This document shows, piece after piece, positions 1 through 8,036 of a DNA stretch of 18,057 nt. The stretch is from the NCBI GenBank assembly GCA_023412195.1, contig JAEYNZ010000111.1:1-18057 (forward strand), given 5' to 3'. Each line of letters opens with the position of its first letter. Position 1 is the first letter of the stretch. The position numbers were made by a program, and so were the translations under genes. The notes beneath the pieces are model-generated. The model was given only the letters and a program-made list of their open reading frames with translations, did no database searches and was not told where the DNA came from. The DNA is from Bacteroidota bacterium (GTDB lineage Bacteria > Bacteroidota > Bacteroidia > Bacteroidales > Prolixibacteraceae).

Positions 1-158
1 ACCAATCCACTGGGTCTGTCGTTTGAATGAAAGGCCTTTTTTACATACCCTGGAAAGTTGATATTCTCAATTTTACTGTTCTGGGGAAGAATTAAATCTA
101 GATTTTTTTTAAGATATTCAACCGGGGTATATCCGGTCATATTTACTACTTCAGGCAT
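1..158 (-). CDS. Unrecognised protein, 5' part only (runs off left edge)
   Basis: An ATG at 158-156 opens a frame that stays open to the window edge, giving 52 codons. The in-frame codon directly before this ATG is TAA, so translation cannot start further upstream. The N-terminus reads MPEVVNMTGYTPVEYLKKNL and continues with a mixed polar stretch; no signal peptide or membrane segment is visible. It begins 22 bp after the stop of the small HAD gene, so it is probably co-transcribed as the next gene of the operon. The segment TGYTPVEYLKKNLDLI faintly resembles the start of a PAS domain, but this is too weak to name a function. The product is unknown. Confidence 0.6.
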   Translation of the reverse strand, partial: MPEVVNMTGYTPVEYLKKNLDLILPQNSKIENINFPGYVKKAFHSNDRPSGL

Positions 159-180
159 TTAATTATTCTATTTCACATGA

Positions 181-564
181 CTATTCAAATTTTATGTTCG
201 TTGAAAACACCAAATCGGATTTATTGGAACCTGCCTCCAGCATCTGGTAAAGTTTCTCCCACTCTGGCAATCCAAGCAGGTTTCTGTCATCTATGTAAAT
301 GTCAGCATAGATTTTCCTGCTATAGGTATTATCAAATTCTTCACCATCATAATTGTTATTTACGGCGTGAAAAATAAGACCTCTGTCTTCACAAAACTTT
401 ACAGCCTCTTCCAATTCCTTACCTGACCGATAAGTCCATAGTATCAGTTTATGACCTTTCTTTTGAAAAAGCTTCAATGTTTTAATGGCAAAGGGTATTT
501 CTTTCCCTAAGGCAGGATATTTATGCTCTACAATGGTTCCGTCGAAATCTACAGCTATTATCAT
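181..564 (-). CDS. Small HAD-superfamily phosphatase-like protein
   Basis: This 127-residue protein is a minimal HAD (haloacid dehalogenase) fold hydrolase. Motif I is VDFDGT with the nucleophile and acid aspartates at D6 and D8. Motif II is probably the threonine of LWTYR (T44), the lysine of SRKIYADIYI (about K84) is a candidate motif III, and the paired aspartates of YIDDRN (D92, D93) form motif IV. No cap domain or membrane segment is present, and the length fits the short capless HAD proteins common in Bacteroidetes. It starts 29 bp after the Wzc kinase stop, so it is probably in the same operon. HAD enzymes usually dephosphorylate small molecules; the substrate cannot be read from the sequence. 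A role with sugar phosphates or the kinase is guesswork. Confidence 0.85.
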   Translation of the reverse strand: MIIAVDFDGTIVEHKYPALGKEIPFAIKTLKLFQKKGHKLILWTYRSGKELEEAVKFCEDRGLIFHAVNNNYDGEEFDNTYSRKIYADIYIDDRNLLGLPEWEKLYQMLEAGSNKSDLVFSTNIKFE

Positions 565-593
565 AATTGGTTTATTACTATATTCCTATAAAG

Positions 594-2948
594 TTAAGCA
601 ATATTAATTTTATACTTATACTCACCATACCCTTTCTTCCAGTATTTATTGCCATAACCATATCCCCTGTCAGGTGTTTCGTTTACAACAATGGCAGCCT
701 TCTTGATGTTGTTAAAGTCAATCAGTTTGTTTATCTGCTTAACTTCATCCTTATGGCTGTGATTCATCCTGAGGGTAAATAAACTTACATCCGAAGACTG
801 GCTTGTAAGAATAGCGTCGGGCACCAGCATCAAAGGTGCGTTGTCAATAATAATGTAATCATATTCCTTCCTGTTCTTTTCTAACAGGTAATCCAATCTG
901 GGAGTATCCAGCAGATCTGAGGGACTTGATGGAATCGGCCCTGCCTGGAGAAGATATAAATTTGCGATATTTGTCTCATATATAGTCTCTTCATATCCAA
1001 CTTCACCTTTAAGGTAGTTACTCAACCCTACTGACGATCGTACGCCGAAAAATTTATGAAGGCTGGGTTTATGCATATCTGCATCGATGAGCAATACCTT
1101 TTTATTGCTTTTCGTCAATATGGCGGCAAAATTTGATGACACAAATGATTTACCTTCTTCCGGAACCAGTGAGTTGATTGAAATAACCTTAGGTCCGGGT
1201 TGATCAAGCAGAGCATTTATATTCGATCTTAAACCTCTAAAGGATTCAGCAATACCTGAACGGGGATAATTAATTACCGGTAAATTTACATTGTACTTGT
1301 GCTTGATAATACCTTCCAGAACCGGTATTTTGCTTATTTTCTCTATTTCTTCCCTAGTTTCTATCTTATTGCTGAAGAAACTTGCCAGTGAGATAAACAT
1401 AAAAGGAAGCATTAAGCCAATAATAGCTCCTGCCCCTATAATCTGAACAGGATAAGGACCGTTAAACAATGCTGCTTCCCGAATAGCTTCATCAATTACC
1501 TGTACTTCCGGAGCAACAGTGGATTTCGCAATCGAAGCTTCGGCTTTTTTCTCCTGCAGATAAGTAAACAGTTCATTATTAAGTTCAAATTCACGTTGTC
1601 TCTGAACAAGTTCCTTCTCTGTCTCAGGCAGCCTTCTCAAACGGCTTTCAATAGTCTGGTAGCGCTTGATCGAACTGGCCATCACTGATTCTGCTGTTTC
1701 CAGCTGGTTTTTTACTGCCTCCTCAAGAGAACTCCTGGTGAGCCTGATCTCATTTTGGATTGCTATGTATGCAGGATTTGCCTCCTGAACACTTGCTGAA
1801 AGGGTTTCCCTCCTGCTGTAAAGCTCCATCAACCGCTGCAGCAACTGACTAAGATTGTTGTCTGTTATCCCTGCAATTGCAGGGCTCGCAAGATCATTCA
1901 TCCTGTCGGAACTGAGATTTCTCAAAAGTCCTCTGTAATAGTCAATCTGCAACTGGGTAAGGTATTGCTCATTCTCGATTTCCTCAAGGCGCTGATATAC
2001 TGCCTGTGCTTCATCTCCAAGGTTCATAGCCTGGTTATTGCGGCGGTAATCGCTGAAATTTTGTTCCGAAGAAGCTAGCGATTCCTGAACGCGTGAAAGT
2101 TGTTCGTCTATAAATTCAAACGACTGTTCAGTAGTCTGGTATTTGTTCTGCAGGCCAAAGTCTATAAAAACCTTATTTAATTCATTAATAAAATCCACCT
2201 CCCTCTGAACATTGTCTCCCTCAATTGTGATTGAAATTAAGTCGGCATTGATGTCAACCAGGCTGATATCTGCCCTTTTAATATATTCTTTTGTTAGCAG
2301 ATCAATATTGTTGAATACGAGTATAAATTTTTCCTTCTCTTTACCGCTTTTCTTCCTTAATTCGAAGTGAAAAAAGTCATTCATAAACGGTTCGTCGAAG
2401 CGGGCAGTTTCATCAAACTTTATATTCTGCGGATAGCCGTTCATATTGGTTTCACCTTTTGCAGATACTTTATATTCCGTGTCGTTGATCATCTCTATCT
2501 GAACTTTCACATCTTTGGCATTCTGCGCATTTGGAGGAACAATCAGTTCAAAAGGATCCTTCTTGTACAGATCATAATTCGTAAACAACCCTTTTTTATA
2601 CCAGGAGGTTTCCCACTCCAGATTATTGATGGCTTTCCTGAATAAGGTATAGGATTTAAATATTCCTAATTTATTTTCAATATTTGTATTTTTTACATTT
2701 CTTACATTCTGTTGATTTGTAAAAGCAAGGTTGGAACTCAATGAACTGTTTTCATCTTTCACCAGCAACCGGCTTGATACTAAATACTTTTGTGGCAAGT
2801 TTATATACACAAAATATCCAACTGCTGCACCCAGTACTAGAAACAGTACAAACCAGGGCCAATTTCTAAGGTATTTTAAAAAGAAACTTTTTGTTTCCTT
2901 TTTCTCCTTAGCGTCTATCATATTGATTATTTCATCAATTTTTTCCAT
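594..2948 (-). CDS. wzc: Wzc-like polysaccharide co-polymerase / tyrosine autokinase
   Basis: This 784-residue inner-membrane protein controls polymer length and export through cycles of C-terminal tyrosine phosphorylation. Membrane segment 1 lies near residues 31-50, and membrane segment 2 near 501-524. Between them is a long periplasmic region rich in coiled coil (about 270-470). The cytoplasmic BY-kinase domain carries the oligomerisation motif E568-x-x-R571-x-x-R574, Walker A VPEEGKS (595-601), Walker A' LLIDAD (619-624) and Walker B YIIID (698-702). The tail has six clustered tyrosines (Y763, 765, 769, 774, 777, 779), the usual autophosphorylation cluster. Kinase and membrane parts are fused, as in Gram-negatives, rather than split as in Firmicutes. 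It starts 11 bp after the Wza-like gene, which is its expected partner. No cognate low-molecular-weight phosphatase is in the window. Confidence 0.96.
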   Translation of the reverse strand: MEKIDEIINMIDAKEKKETKSFFLKYLRNWPWFVLFLVLGAAVGYFVYINLPQKYLVSSRLLVKDENSSLSSNLAFTNQQNVRNVKNTNIENKLGIFKSYTLFRKAINNLEWETSWYKKGLFTNYDLYKKDPFELIVPPNAQNAKDVKVQIEMINDTEYKVSAKGETNMNGYPQNIKFDETARFDEPFMNDFFHFELRKKSGKEKEKFILVFNNIDLLTKEYIKRADISLVDINADLISITIEGDNVQREVDFINELNKVFIDFGLQNKYQTTEQSFEFIDEQLSRVQESLASSEQNFSDYRRNNQAMNLGDEAQAVYQRLEEIENEQYLTQLQIDYYRGLLRNLSSDRMNDLASPAIAGITDNNLSQLLQRLMELYSRRETLSASVQEANPAYIAIQNEIRLTRSSLEEAVKNQLETAESVMASSIKRYQTIESRLRRLPETEKELVQRQREFELNNELFTYLQEKKAEASIAKSTVAPEVQVIDEAIREAALFNGPYPVQIIGAGAIIGLMLPFMFISLASFFSNKIETREEIEKISKIPVLEGIIKHKYNVNLPVINYPRSGIAESFRGLRSNINALLDQPGPKVISINSLVPEEGKSFVSSNFAAILTKSNKKVLLIDADMHKPSLHKFFGVRSSVGLSNYLKGEVGYEETIYETNIANLYLLQAGPIPSSPSDLLDTPRLDYLLEKNRKEYDYIIIDNAPLMLVPDAILTSQSSDVSLFTLRMNHSHKDEVKQINKLIDFNNIKKAAIVVNETPDRGYGYGNKYWKKGYGEYKYKINIA

Positions 2949-2959
2949 ATCTTCTTCAT

Positions 2960-3760
2960 TTAAAAGAAATTGTTATTAATTACCGTACCTACCACCATCA
3001 AGGTTGAAATGGCAGAAAGAATCAGAGAGTATACGGTTGTATTGTCGCGTGTCCTTTTAAGGTTACCTGGCGGAACATACACGAAATCATTGGGCTGCAG
3101 ATAAAATACTTCAGAAGCGTATACATCTTTACTTGTGGCATCCACCTTATAGGTATAGGATGAACCATTGATTTTTCTTACAACCATAACATTTGTAAGA
3201 TCGGCATAATCTGTAATACCATTTGCCAGGCTGATGGCATCAAATATATTAATGGCCGATTCATAGTTGTAGTGGAGGTTTGGATTCTGGACCTCACCGG
3301 CTACATTGATCTTATAATTCAGAAACTTTACCTGTACAGAAGGTTCTTTCAGGTATTCTTCAGCACGTGCTTTTAACAGCACTTCTGCTTCTGCCAAAGT
3401 AAGTCCTCCCATTTCAATCTGACCTATAACAGGAATATTAACCACTCCATCTGAGTTTACCATGTAACCATTGATGTACTGACCAACCGGGGTACCGAAA
3501 TTTCCCTGTGTACCCGAGTTATTGTTGGTACCCCTTGCACTGGGATTAAAAATTTCATTTACTGCCGGGTCAAGGGTAGTAATGCTCAGGAATAAATTGT
3601 CATAAGGTTGAATTCGGTATTCCGCTGGCATTTTTGAAACCAGTTCATGCGTCCGGGGATCTCCCTGGATGTCTCTAAGCACGGTAATATCCTGTGTATT
3701 GCTGCACGAATACAGCAATGCCATATATACCATTGCCAGATATAAAACAAGTCTTTTCAT
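2960..3760 (-). CDS. wza: Wza-like polysaccharide export lipoprotein
   Basis: The 266-residue product is an outer-membrane polysaccharide export (OPX) family protein that forms the exit channel with Wzc. A signal peptide ends in the lipobox LYSC with the lipidated cysteine at C19. The polysaccharide export domain runs from about Y48 (YRIQPYDNLFLSI) to 148, and includes the typical VNSDGVVNIPVIGQIEMGGLT segment region at 101-121. An SLBB-like domain follows at about 152-195 (VAGEVQNPN). A hydrophobic C-terminal segment (about 243-262) probably spans the outer membrane, as in other short Bacteroidetes homologues. At 266 residues it is shorter than E. coli Wza (about 380). It is followed closely by wzc and preceded by a 54-bp AT-rich gap after the sugar transferase. 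Confidence 0.94.
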   Translation of the reverse strand: MKRLVLYLAMVYMALLYSCSNTQDITVLRDIQGDPRTHELVSKMPAEYRIQPYDNLFLSITTLDPAVNEIFNPSARGTNNNSGTQGNFGTPVGQYINGYMVNSDGVVNIPVIGQIEMGGLTLAEAEVLLKARAEEYLKEPSVQVKFLNYKINVAGEVQNPNLHYNYESAINIFDAISLANGITDYADLTNVMVVRKINGSSYTYKVDATSKDVYASEVFYLQPNDFVYVPPGNLKRTRDNTTVYSLILSAISTLMVVGTVINNNFF

Positions 3761-3814
3761 TTTAATTTTTTATTAGTATTAATAAGGTTATTAGTTTTAA
3801 AATGTTCACAGCTG

Positions 3815-5218
3815 TTACTGTCCGTTTCGTTCGAACAATACTTTAAAGGTTTTAAGCATTATAATAAAATCGAGACGTAAAGACCAGTTATCTATATATT
3901 CCATGTCCATTTCCATCCACCTGTCGAAAGGTATGCTGTTTCTTCCTGAAACCTGCCAGATACAGGTAATACCAGGATTAATACTGAGCCTCCGCTTCAA
4001 ATGTCTTTCATACTGTTTAACTTCTGAAGGGATCGGTGGACGTGGGCCTACGATTGACATGTCGCCCAAAACTACATTTACGAACTGTGGAAGTTCATCG
4101 AGAGATGTTTTCCTTAAAAATCTACCTACACGTGTAACCCTGGGGTCATTTTTAATCTTAAATACAGGACCTTGCTGTTCATTCAGATCCATGATTTTTT
4201 CCTTAATTTCTTCAGCATTGGTAACCATTGTCCTGAATTTAAGGCAATGAAATAACCTGCCATGCCTTCCTACCCTGATCTGCCTGAAGAATATAGGGCC
4301 ACCGTCATCCAGTTTGATGGCTATGGCTATTCCAATAAAGATCGGGGAAGCAGCTATCAGGAATAATATGGAAAGAAAAAAATCAAGCGTACCTTTTATT
4401 TTTAATGCAACATAATTTTCAGGGGTGTTTCTGAAAGAAATAAAAAACTGATGGTTAAGGAAATGAAGTTTTGGGCTTAGGCCGCTAAAACTTAAAACCT
4501 TATTATGGATATGAAAGCTTACCCCTACTTCCCTGCATTCCTGAACGAGTTTTTGAATATATGTGGCATTGAATTGTTGCTTACAGTAAAACACTTCATC
4601 AATCACCCTTTCATCGATAACCTCAGCAAAATTTTCCTTCTCTGAAATGATGTGAAACTGATCTTCGAACTCCTGCCTGATTAATTCTGAATCAGTCATG
4701 ATCCCCCAGATCTGGTAGCCCCATTCTTCAGTTTCTATTACCTGATGAATAAATTCGGATGAAGAGTCATCGGCTACTACCAGCAACATTCTTGTATTAT
4801 ATCCCTTCCGCCGTAAGTTCTTCAGTATTGTTCGTCCTGCCAGCTTCTGCGTAGTCAATACAAAAAAATTCAACATCGCAAATGCTATCATAGTCCGGGT
4901 ACCGAACCATTCATAATCCAGAACATGCGCAAGGGAAGCAAGAGCTATGGTACCGGCAATTACTACCACGATATACTTCTTGATAATCTGCCTGTATCTT
5001 TGGATGCGGGCCATAGCCCCCAGTTCAAACAGCTCAAGAAGTCCAAACCAAATGGGAACAATAGACAGGGCCAGTATTAAATGTTCCTTACTTTCTGCAA
5101 TCGGAAAACGATAGTATATCCTGGCGGCCCACATTATAAAGAAAAAGCATAACAGGGTAAATCCTACCTGTACTATTACACTCATTCTTTCCAGTGCCGG
5201 TTCGCGCTCTTTTATCAT
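3815..5218 (-). CDS. Polyprenyl-phosphate sugar-1-phosphate transferase (WbaP/WcaJ type)
   Basis: This 467-residue integral membrane enzyme starts repeat-unit assembly by moving a hexose-1-phosphate from a nucleotide sugar to undecaprenyl phosphate. The N-terminal half has four predicted membrane segments (about 15-33, 46-66, 82-98, 109-123) and a cytosolic Rossmann-like region at about 140-260 (RMLLVVADD). A further hydrophobic helix lies at about 278-301. The catalytic bacterial sugar transferase domain follows with KFRTM (327-331), SLDELPQ (372-378), GDMSIVGPRP (385-394) and CIWQVSGR (419-426). The architecture matches the long, two-domain 'exopolysaccharide biosynthesis polyprenyl glycosylphosphotransferase' family. 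The sugar (glucose, galactose or other) cannot be told. A 78-bp gap with a perfect short palindrome precedes the gene. ATG at 5218 was chosen; M12 is an alternative. Confidence 0.95.
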   Translation of the reverse strand: MIKEREPALERMSVIVQVGFTLLCFFFIMWAARIYYRFPIAESKEHLILALSIVPIWFGLLELFELGAMARIQRYRQIIKKYIVVVIAGTIALASLAHVLDYEWFGTRTMIAFAMLNFFVLTTQKLAGRTILKNLRRKGYNTRMLLVVADDSSSEFIHQVIETEEWGYQIWGIMTDSELIRQEFEDQFHIISEKENFAEVIDERVIDEVFYCKQQFNATYIQKLVQECREVGVSFHIHNKVLSFSGLSPKLHFLNHQFFISFRNTPENYVALKIKGTLDFFLSILFLIAASPIFIGIAIAIKLDDGGPIFFRQIRVGRHGRLFHCLKFRTMVTNAEEIKEKIMDLNEQQGPVFKIKNDPRVTRVGRFLRKTSLDELPQFVNVVLGDMSIVGPRPPIPSEVKQYERHLKRRLSINPGITCIWQVSGRNSIPFDRWMEMDMEYIDNWSLRLDFIIMLKTFKVLFERNGQ

Positions 5219-5256
5219 ACCAAACTCATTAAGGGTTTATCTTAATTTTATAGCTT

Positions 5257-5271
5257 ACATCAATTTGATGT
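5257..5271. promoter_or_regulatory. Perfect 7-bp palindrome upstream of the sugar transferase
   Basis: ACATCAA and TTGATGT flank a single central T, giving a perfect 15-bp dyad in the 78-bp gap between the AKR-like gene and the sugar transferase. Its end lies about 39 bp upstream of the sugar transferase ATG. The size and symmetry fit a dimeric regulator binding site. It has no following T-run on the minus strand and so does not look like an intrinsic terminator. Function is inferred only. Confidence 0.35.
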
Positions 5272-5296
5272 CACTATATAAGAACGTTTTATTACC

Positions 5297-6199
5297 TTAC
5301 TTGTTCTGAAAATCGTAGGATTTCGCCGTATGAACTGCAGGTTTTTGAAGATACGTCTCAATTAAGTTCCTTGTTTCCTCGATATGTGCCCTGGATGAAG
5401 CGCCGAAAAGAACGGATTCGATACGCGGAAACCTGCCCAGGTATTCAATAGCTTCCTTTGGCTGCAAGGCGCCTGCTGCCAGAACCTGCATGGCTATAGG
5501 CCTGAATTCCTTCTCTCTAAGATACTTTTCATATATTTCAATTCCACCCGACATCCTGAACCCGATTTTGTTGATCGACGAACAAATAATCGGATTTTTA
5601 ATTCCGACCGAATCCAAAGCTTCATACAATGCTGGCATGTTCATGGTAATGTATCCGGGCTCACTGTTATATTTCTTCCTTATATATGCATCATACTCTG
5701 CAAATACCTTGTACATCTTTAACCCCAGGATCATATCAACCAGCACGTTCTGAATAAATATCACCGGGGTTGATATGCCGGTAAACATTTTCATTTCTGC
5801 ATCGATAAATAATTCCATCAGTTTCATGAAATCTTTATTGATGTAAGCCATACCCCCTTTTGCAAAGGTGCCGAAAAGGTTTCCGGGCACATACTGCTTA
5901 ATAGTTCCTATGATGCCCAGTTCTGTGACCGCGTTCGCATACTTATGCGCGTAAGGCATACAAGGATATATTTTATAATTTTCATATTGTGACGGGTTGG
6001 CCCTGATATAATCACATATGCCCGCAATACGGTCGTGGGTCGTGCACATGAAGGTATTAATGCCTGCTGATTTCGCCTGATTCAGAACCTTAAGTATGGA
6101 AGCATCATCTTTAAATTTCATCGTCTGGGCCCTTGCCTTTTCATCCGACAGGTGATTGACCCCAAAAAACTGGTTGTCTCCAAATAGTACTTTCTCCAT
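5297..6199 (-). CDS. Aldo/keto-reductase-like TIM-barrel protein of unknown reaction
   Basis: The 300-residue soluble protein is not a family I can name with certainty. The N-terminal MEKVLFGDNQFFGVN, the strand-helix rhythm and the C-terminal SVLFGASSRAHIEETRNLI (262-280) recall aldo/keto reductases, where a similar C-terminal segment binds the NADPH phosphate. The region GINTFMCTTHDR (47-58) aligns by eye with the AKR segment GINFFDTA, but the catalytic aspartate and the following tyrosine are not seen. So the fold may be kept while the chemistry differs. It starts 1 bp after the stop of the Gfo/Idh/MocA oxidoreductase, so the two are very probably translated together and may act in successive steps on one sugar. 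An unrelated TIM-barrel enzyme is the alternative. Confidence 0.7.
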   Translation of the reverse strand: MEKVLFGDNQFFGVNHLSDEKARAQTMKFKDDASILKVLNQAKSAGINTFMCTTHDRIAGICDYIRANPSQYENYKIYPCMPYAHKYANAVTELGIIGTIKQYVPGNLFGTFAKGGMAYINKDFMKLMELFIDAEMKMFTGISTPVIFIQNVLVDMILGLKMYKVFAEYDAYIRKKYNSEPGYITMNMPALYEALDSVGIKNPIICSSINKIGFRMSGGIEIYEKYLREKEFRPIAMQVLAAGALQPKEAIEYLGRFPRIESVLFGASSRAHIEETRNLIETYLQKPAVHTAKSYDFQNK

Positions 6200-6200
6200 T

Positions 6201-7217
6201 TCAGTTATTTTTTACGTTATCAACAATCATTTCAATGACCTTGTCGGTATGCACGGCCTCTTCAAAAGTATTATATTTCGATTGTTGCCTGTTAATTACA
6301 CAATTAATAAAGTTGTCGATCTGGGCAGTATATTCTTCACCCCTCAGATAAAAATTTACCGGTATAGCTGTATCTGTAATATATTTTATTGTCCAGCCCC
6401 TTTCAAGGTTTTCAGAATTAACAGGTTGTTTCAGATAAATTTTCAACTCGGTGGCATCACAGATAATCTTGCCGTTTTTACCAACAACAGTGACTGAAGT
6501 CGACATTTTCCTGTAAGTTTCATCACTCCAGTTTACCAGCAAAGTTCCGGTGAGTCCGCTCTGGAGTTCGAGCAGCGAGTAAACTGCATCATGTACACCT
6601 TTTGAATAAATGCTTTTTAATATGGTGCCATAGATTTTCTTTGGCCTGCCTACCACTTCCTGTACAAGGTTAAGTACGTGTGAAGCATAGTCGTACAGGC
6701 AGCCACCACCCTCTTCGGGCCTGGATCGCCATGTACTGCCCTTTTCCTTGGTAACAACAGGTCCATATGCTTCGCCGCTGAAATGAACCAGTTCACCCAG
6801 AATATTTTTCGACAGCAGGCGCTTCAATTCCCTGAAGGTTCCGATGAAATGGTTATGATACCCTACCTGGTTTACAAGTCCTTTCTGAAGTGCGAGGTCT
6901 GATAGAATTTTTCCCTGCTCTGCAAGAAGCGTAAAAGGTTTTTCACAAAACACGTGCACACCGTGGTCGAGGGCAAATTTAACCATGGGAAAATGAAACT
7001 TGGTAGGAGTAGCGATGACCACAAAATCGGGCTTTTCAGTAACGATCATTTTCTCATAATCGGTGTATGTTTTTACACTGCTGAACTTGTTGAACGCTTC
7101 CAATACAAGGGAAGTCGTATCGCAAACAGCTGCCATTTCAACCTCTGGGTGTGCACCCACTATTGCAGCATGAGACAGCCCCATTTTTCCGAGGCCAATA
7201 AGGGTTCCTTTAATCAT
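6201..7217 (-). CDS. Gfo/Idh/MocA-family NAD(P)-dependent oxidoreductase
   Basis: The 338-residue protein has the two-domain layout of this family. An N-terminal Rossmann domain carries GLGKMG (8-13). It is followed by VVIATPTKFH (66-75) and the conserved CEKPFT (91-96), whose lysine is usually catalytic. The C-terminal substrate domain contains GGGCLYDYASHVLNL (170-184), the position of the family's conserved aspartate/histidine motif. Such enzymes oxidise or reduce sugars, including nucleotide sugars; in polysaccharide loci they commonly act on UDP-linked uronic or amino sugars (WlbA type), but the substrate here is unknown. The start overlaps the end of the WecG-like gene by 8 bp, and the AKR-like gene follows at once, so translation is tightly linked. 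No signal peptide; cytosolic. Confidence 0.93.
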   Translation of the reverse strand: MIKGTLIGLGKMGLSHAAIVGAHPEVEMAAVCDTTSLVLEAFNKFSSVKTYTDYEKMIVTEKPDFVVIATPTKFHFPMVKFALDHGVHVFCEKPFTLLAEQGKILSDLALQKGLVNQVGYHNHFIGTFRELKRLLSKNILGELVHFSGEAYGPVVTKEKGSTWRSRPEEGGGCLYDYASHVLNLVQEVVGRPKKIYGTILKSIYSKGVHDAVYSLLELQSGLTGTLLVNWSDETYRKMSTSVTVVGKNGKIICDATELKIYLKQPVNSENLERGWTIKYITDTAIPVNFYLRGEEYTAQIDNFINCVINRQQSKYNTFEEAVHTDKVIEMIVDNVKNN

Positions 7218-7992
7218 TTTTCTTAAGTTTTAAAAACATTAACAGTACGTGCCAGAAGAACAACATCTGATTGCCAATATTCCGCCTGAATACTTCAGGG
7301 CGGTAGAAAATCCTGACAAGCCAGCCGATTCGTAGCTTGAACCAAATAGGTGCAATCTCCTTCTGAGTGCCTGCAAACCAATCGAAAACATTCCCTATGG
7401 AAATAATCAGACTGGCATTTAATTTTCCTTTATGCTTCATTGACCACTTTTCCTGCTTGGGGCAAGTCATACCCACGAAAACTATATCAGGCTTGAATTT
7501 ATTAATAGCAGTCAGCATCATGTTGTTGTCTTCATCTGAGAATTCGGGTTTGAAAGGCGGAGAATAAGTTTCTACAGTGACATGAGGATACAAAAATGCA
7601 CTTCTTCTTTTTATAAGTTTCAGGGTATTGGGAGATGAACCCAGAAAGAAAACGCGCTTCCGGCCATCATTCGCCCTTTTCATAAAATGGTAAAAAACAT
7701 CAGGCCCCTGGTTTCTTTTGATGTTCTTTCCCTGAAGTAAAATGGAAGCTACAGCAAAATAAACCCCATCCAAAACAAGGAATTCGGACTTCTGAAGTGC
7801 ATCCCTGAACTCTGAATCCCTTGTAGCGATTCCATAGGAATTGGGGCTGATTGTATTTATAGCCAGACACGTGGATGAATCTACAGGAATTTTCTCCAGT
7901 TCATCAGAATATACAGTATATCCTGCTGAATGAATAAACTTGTATTTATGATCTACCCTATGTTCCGGATCTTTCTTATGCGAAATAATCAT
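7210..7992 (-). CDS. WecG/TagA/CpsF-family glycosyltransferase
   Basis: The 260-residue protein belongs to glycosyltransferase family GT26, whose members add N-acetylmannosamine, its uronic acid or a related sugar to a lipid-linked acceptor. Family landmarks are present in order: NTISPNSYGIATRD (46-59), the catalytic-aspartate segment VLDGV (73-77, D75), VFFLGSS (114-120), VFVGMTCPKQEKW (171-183) and the C-terminal block IGNVFDWFAGTQKEIAP (199-215) with RIFYRPEVFRR (227-237). Such C-terminal regions associate peripherally with the membrane. Length is normal for the family. The donor sugar is not evident. A 44-bp AT-rich gap separates it from the preceding GT4 gene, and its 3' end overlaps the oxidoreductase start. 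Confidence 0.94.
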   Translation of the reverse strand: MIISHKKDPEHRVDHKYKFIHSAGYTVYSDELEKIPVDSSTCLAINTISPNSYGIATRDSEFRDALQKSEFLVLDGVYFAVASILLQGKNIKRNQGPDVFYHFMKRANDGRKRVFFLGSSPNTLKLIKRRSAFLYPHVTVETYSPPFKPEFSDEDNNMMLTAINKFKPDIVFVGMTCPKQEKWSMKHKGKLNASLIISIGNVFDWFAGTQKEIAPIWFKLRIGWLVRIFYRPEVFRRNIGNQMLFFWHVLLMFLKLKKND

Positions 7993-8036
7993 ATGTTGTT
8001 TTTTTGTGTTATGAGATTTATTTTGTGCTCTTTTTG

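Noticed and set aside
3903..4250. Plus-strand open frame of 115 codons
   Set aside because: It is antisense to the most conserved part of the sugar transferase, whose motifs leave no doubt about the coding strand.
5219..5230. TGAGTTTG next to the sugar transferase start as a Bacteroidetes -7 element
   Set aside because: It differs from TAnnTTTG and sits only a few bases before the ATG, so transcription would begin inside the gene.
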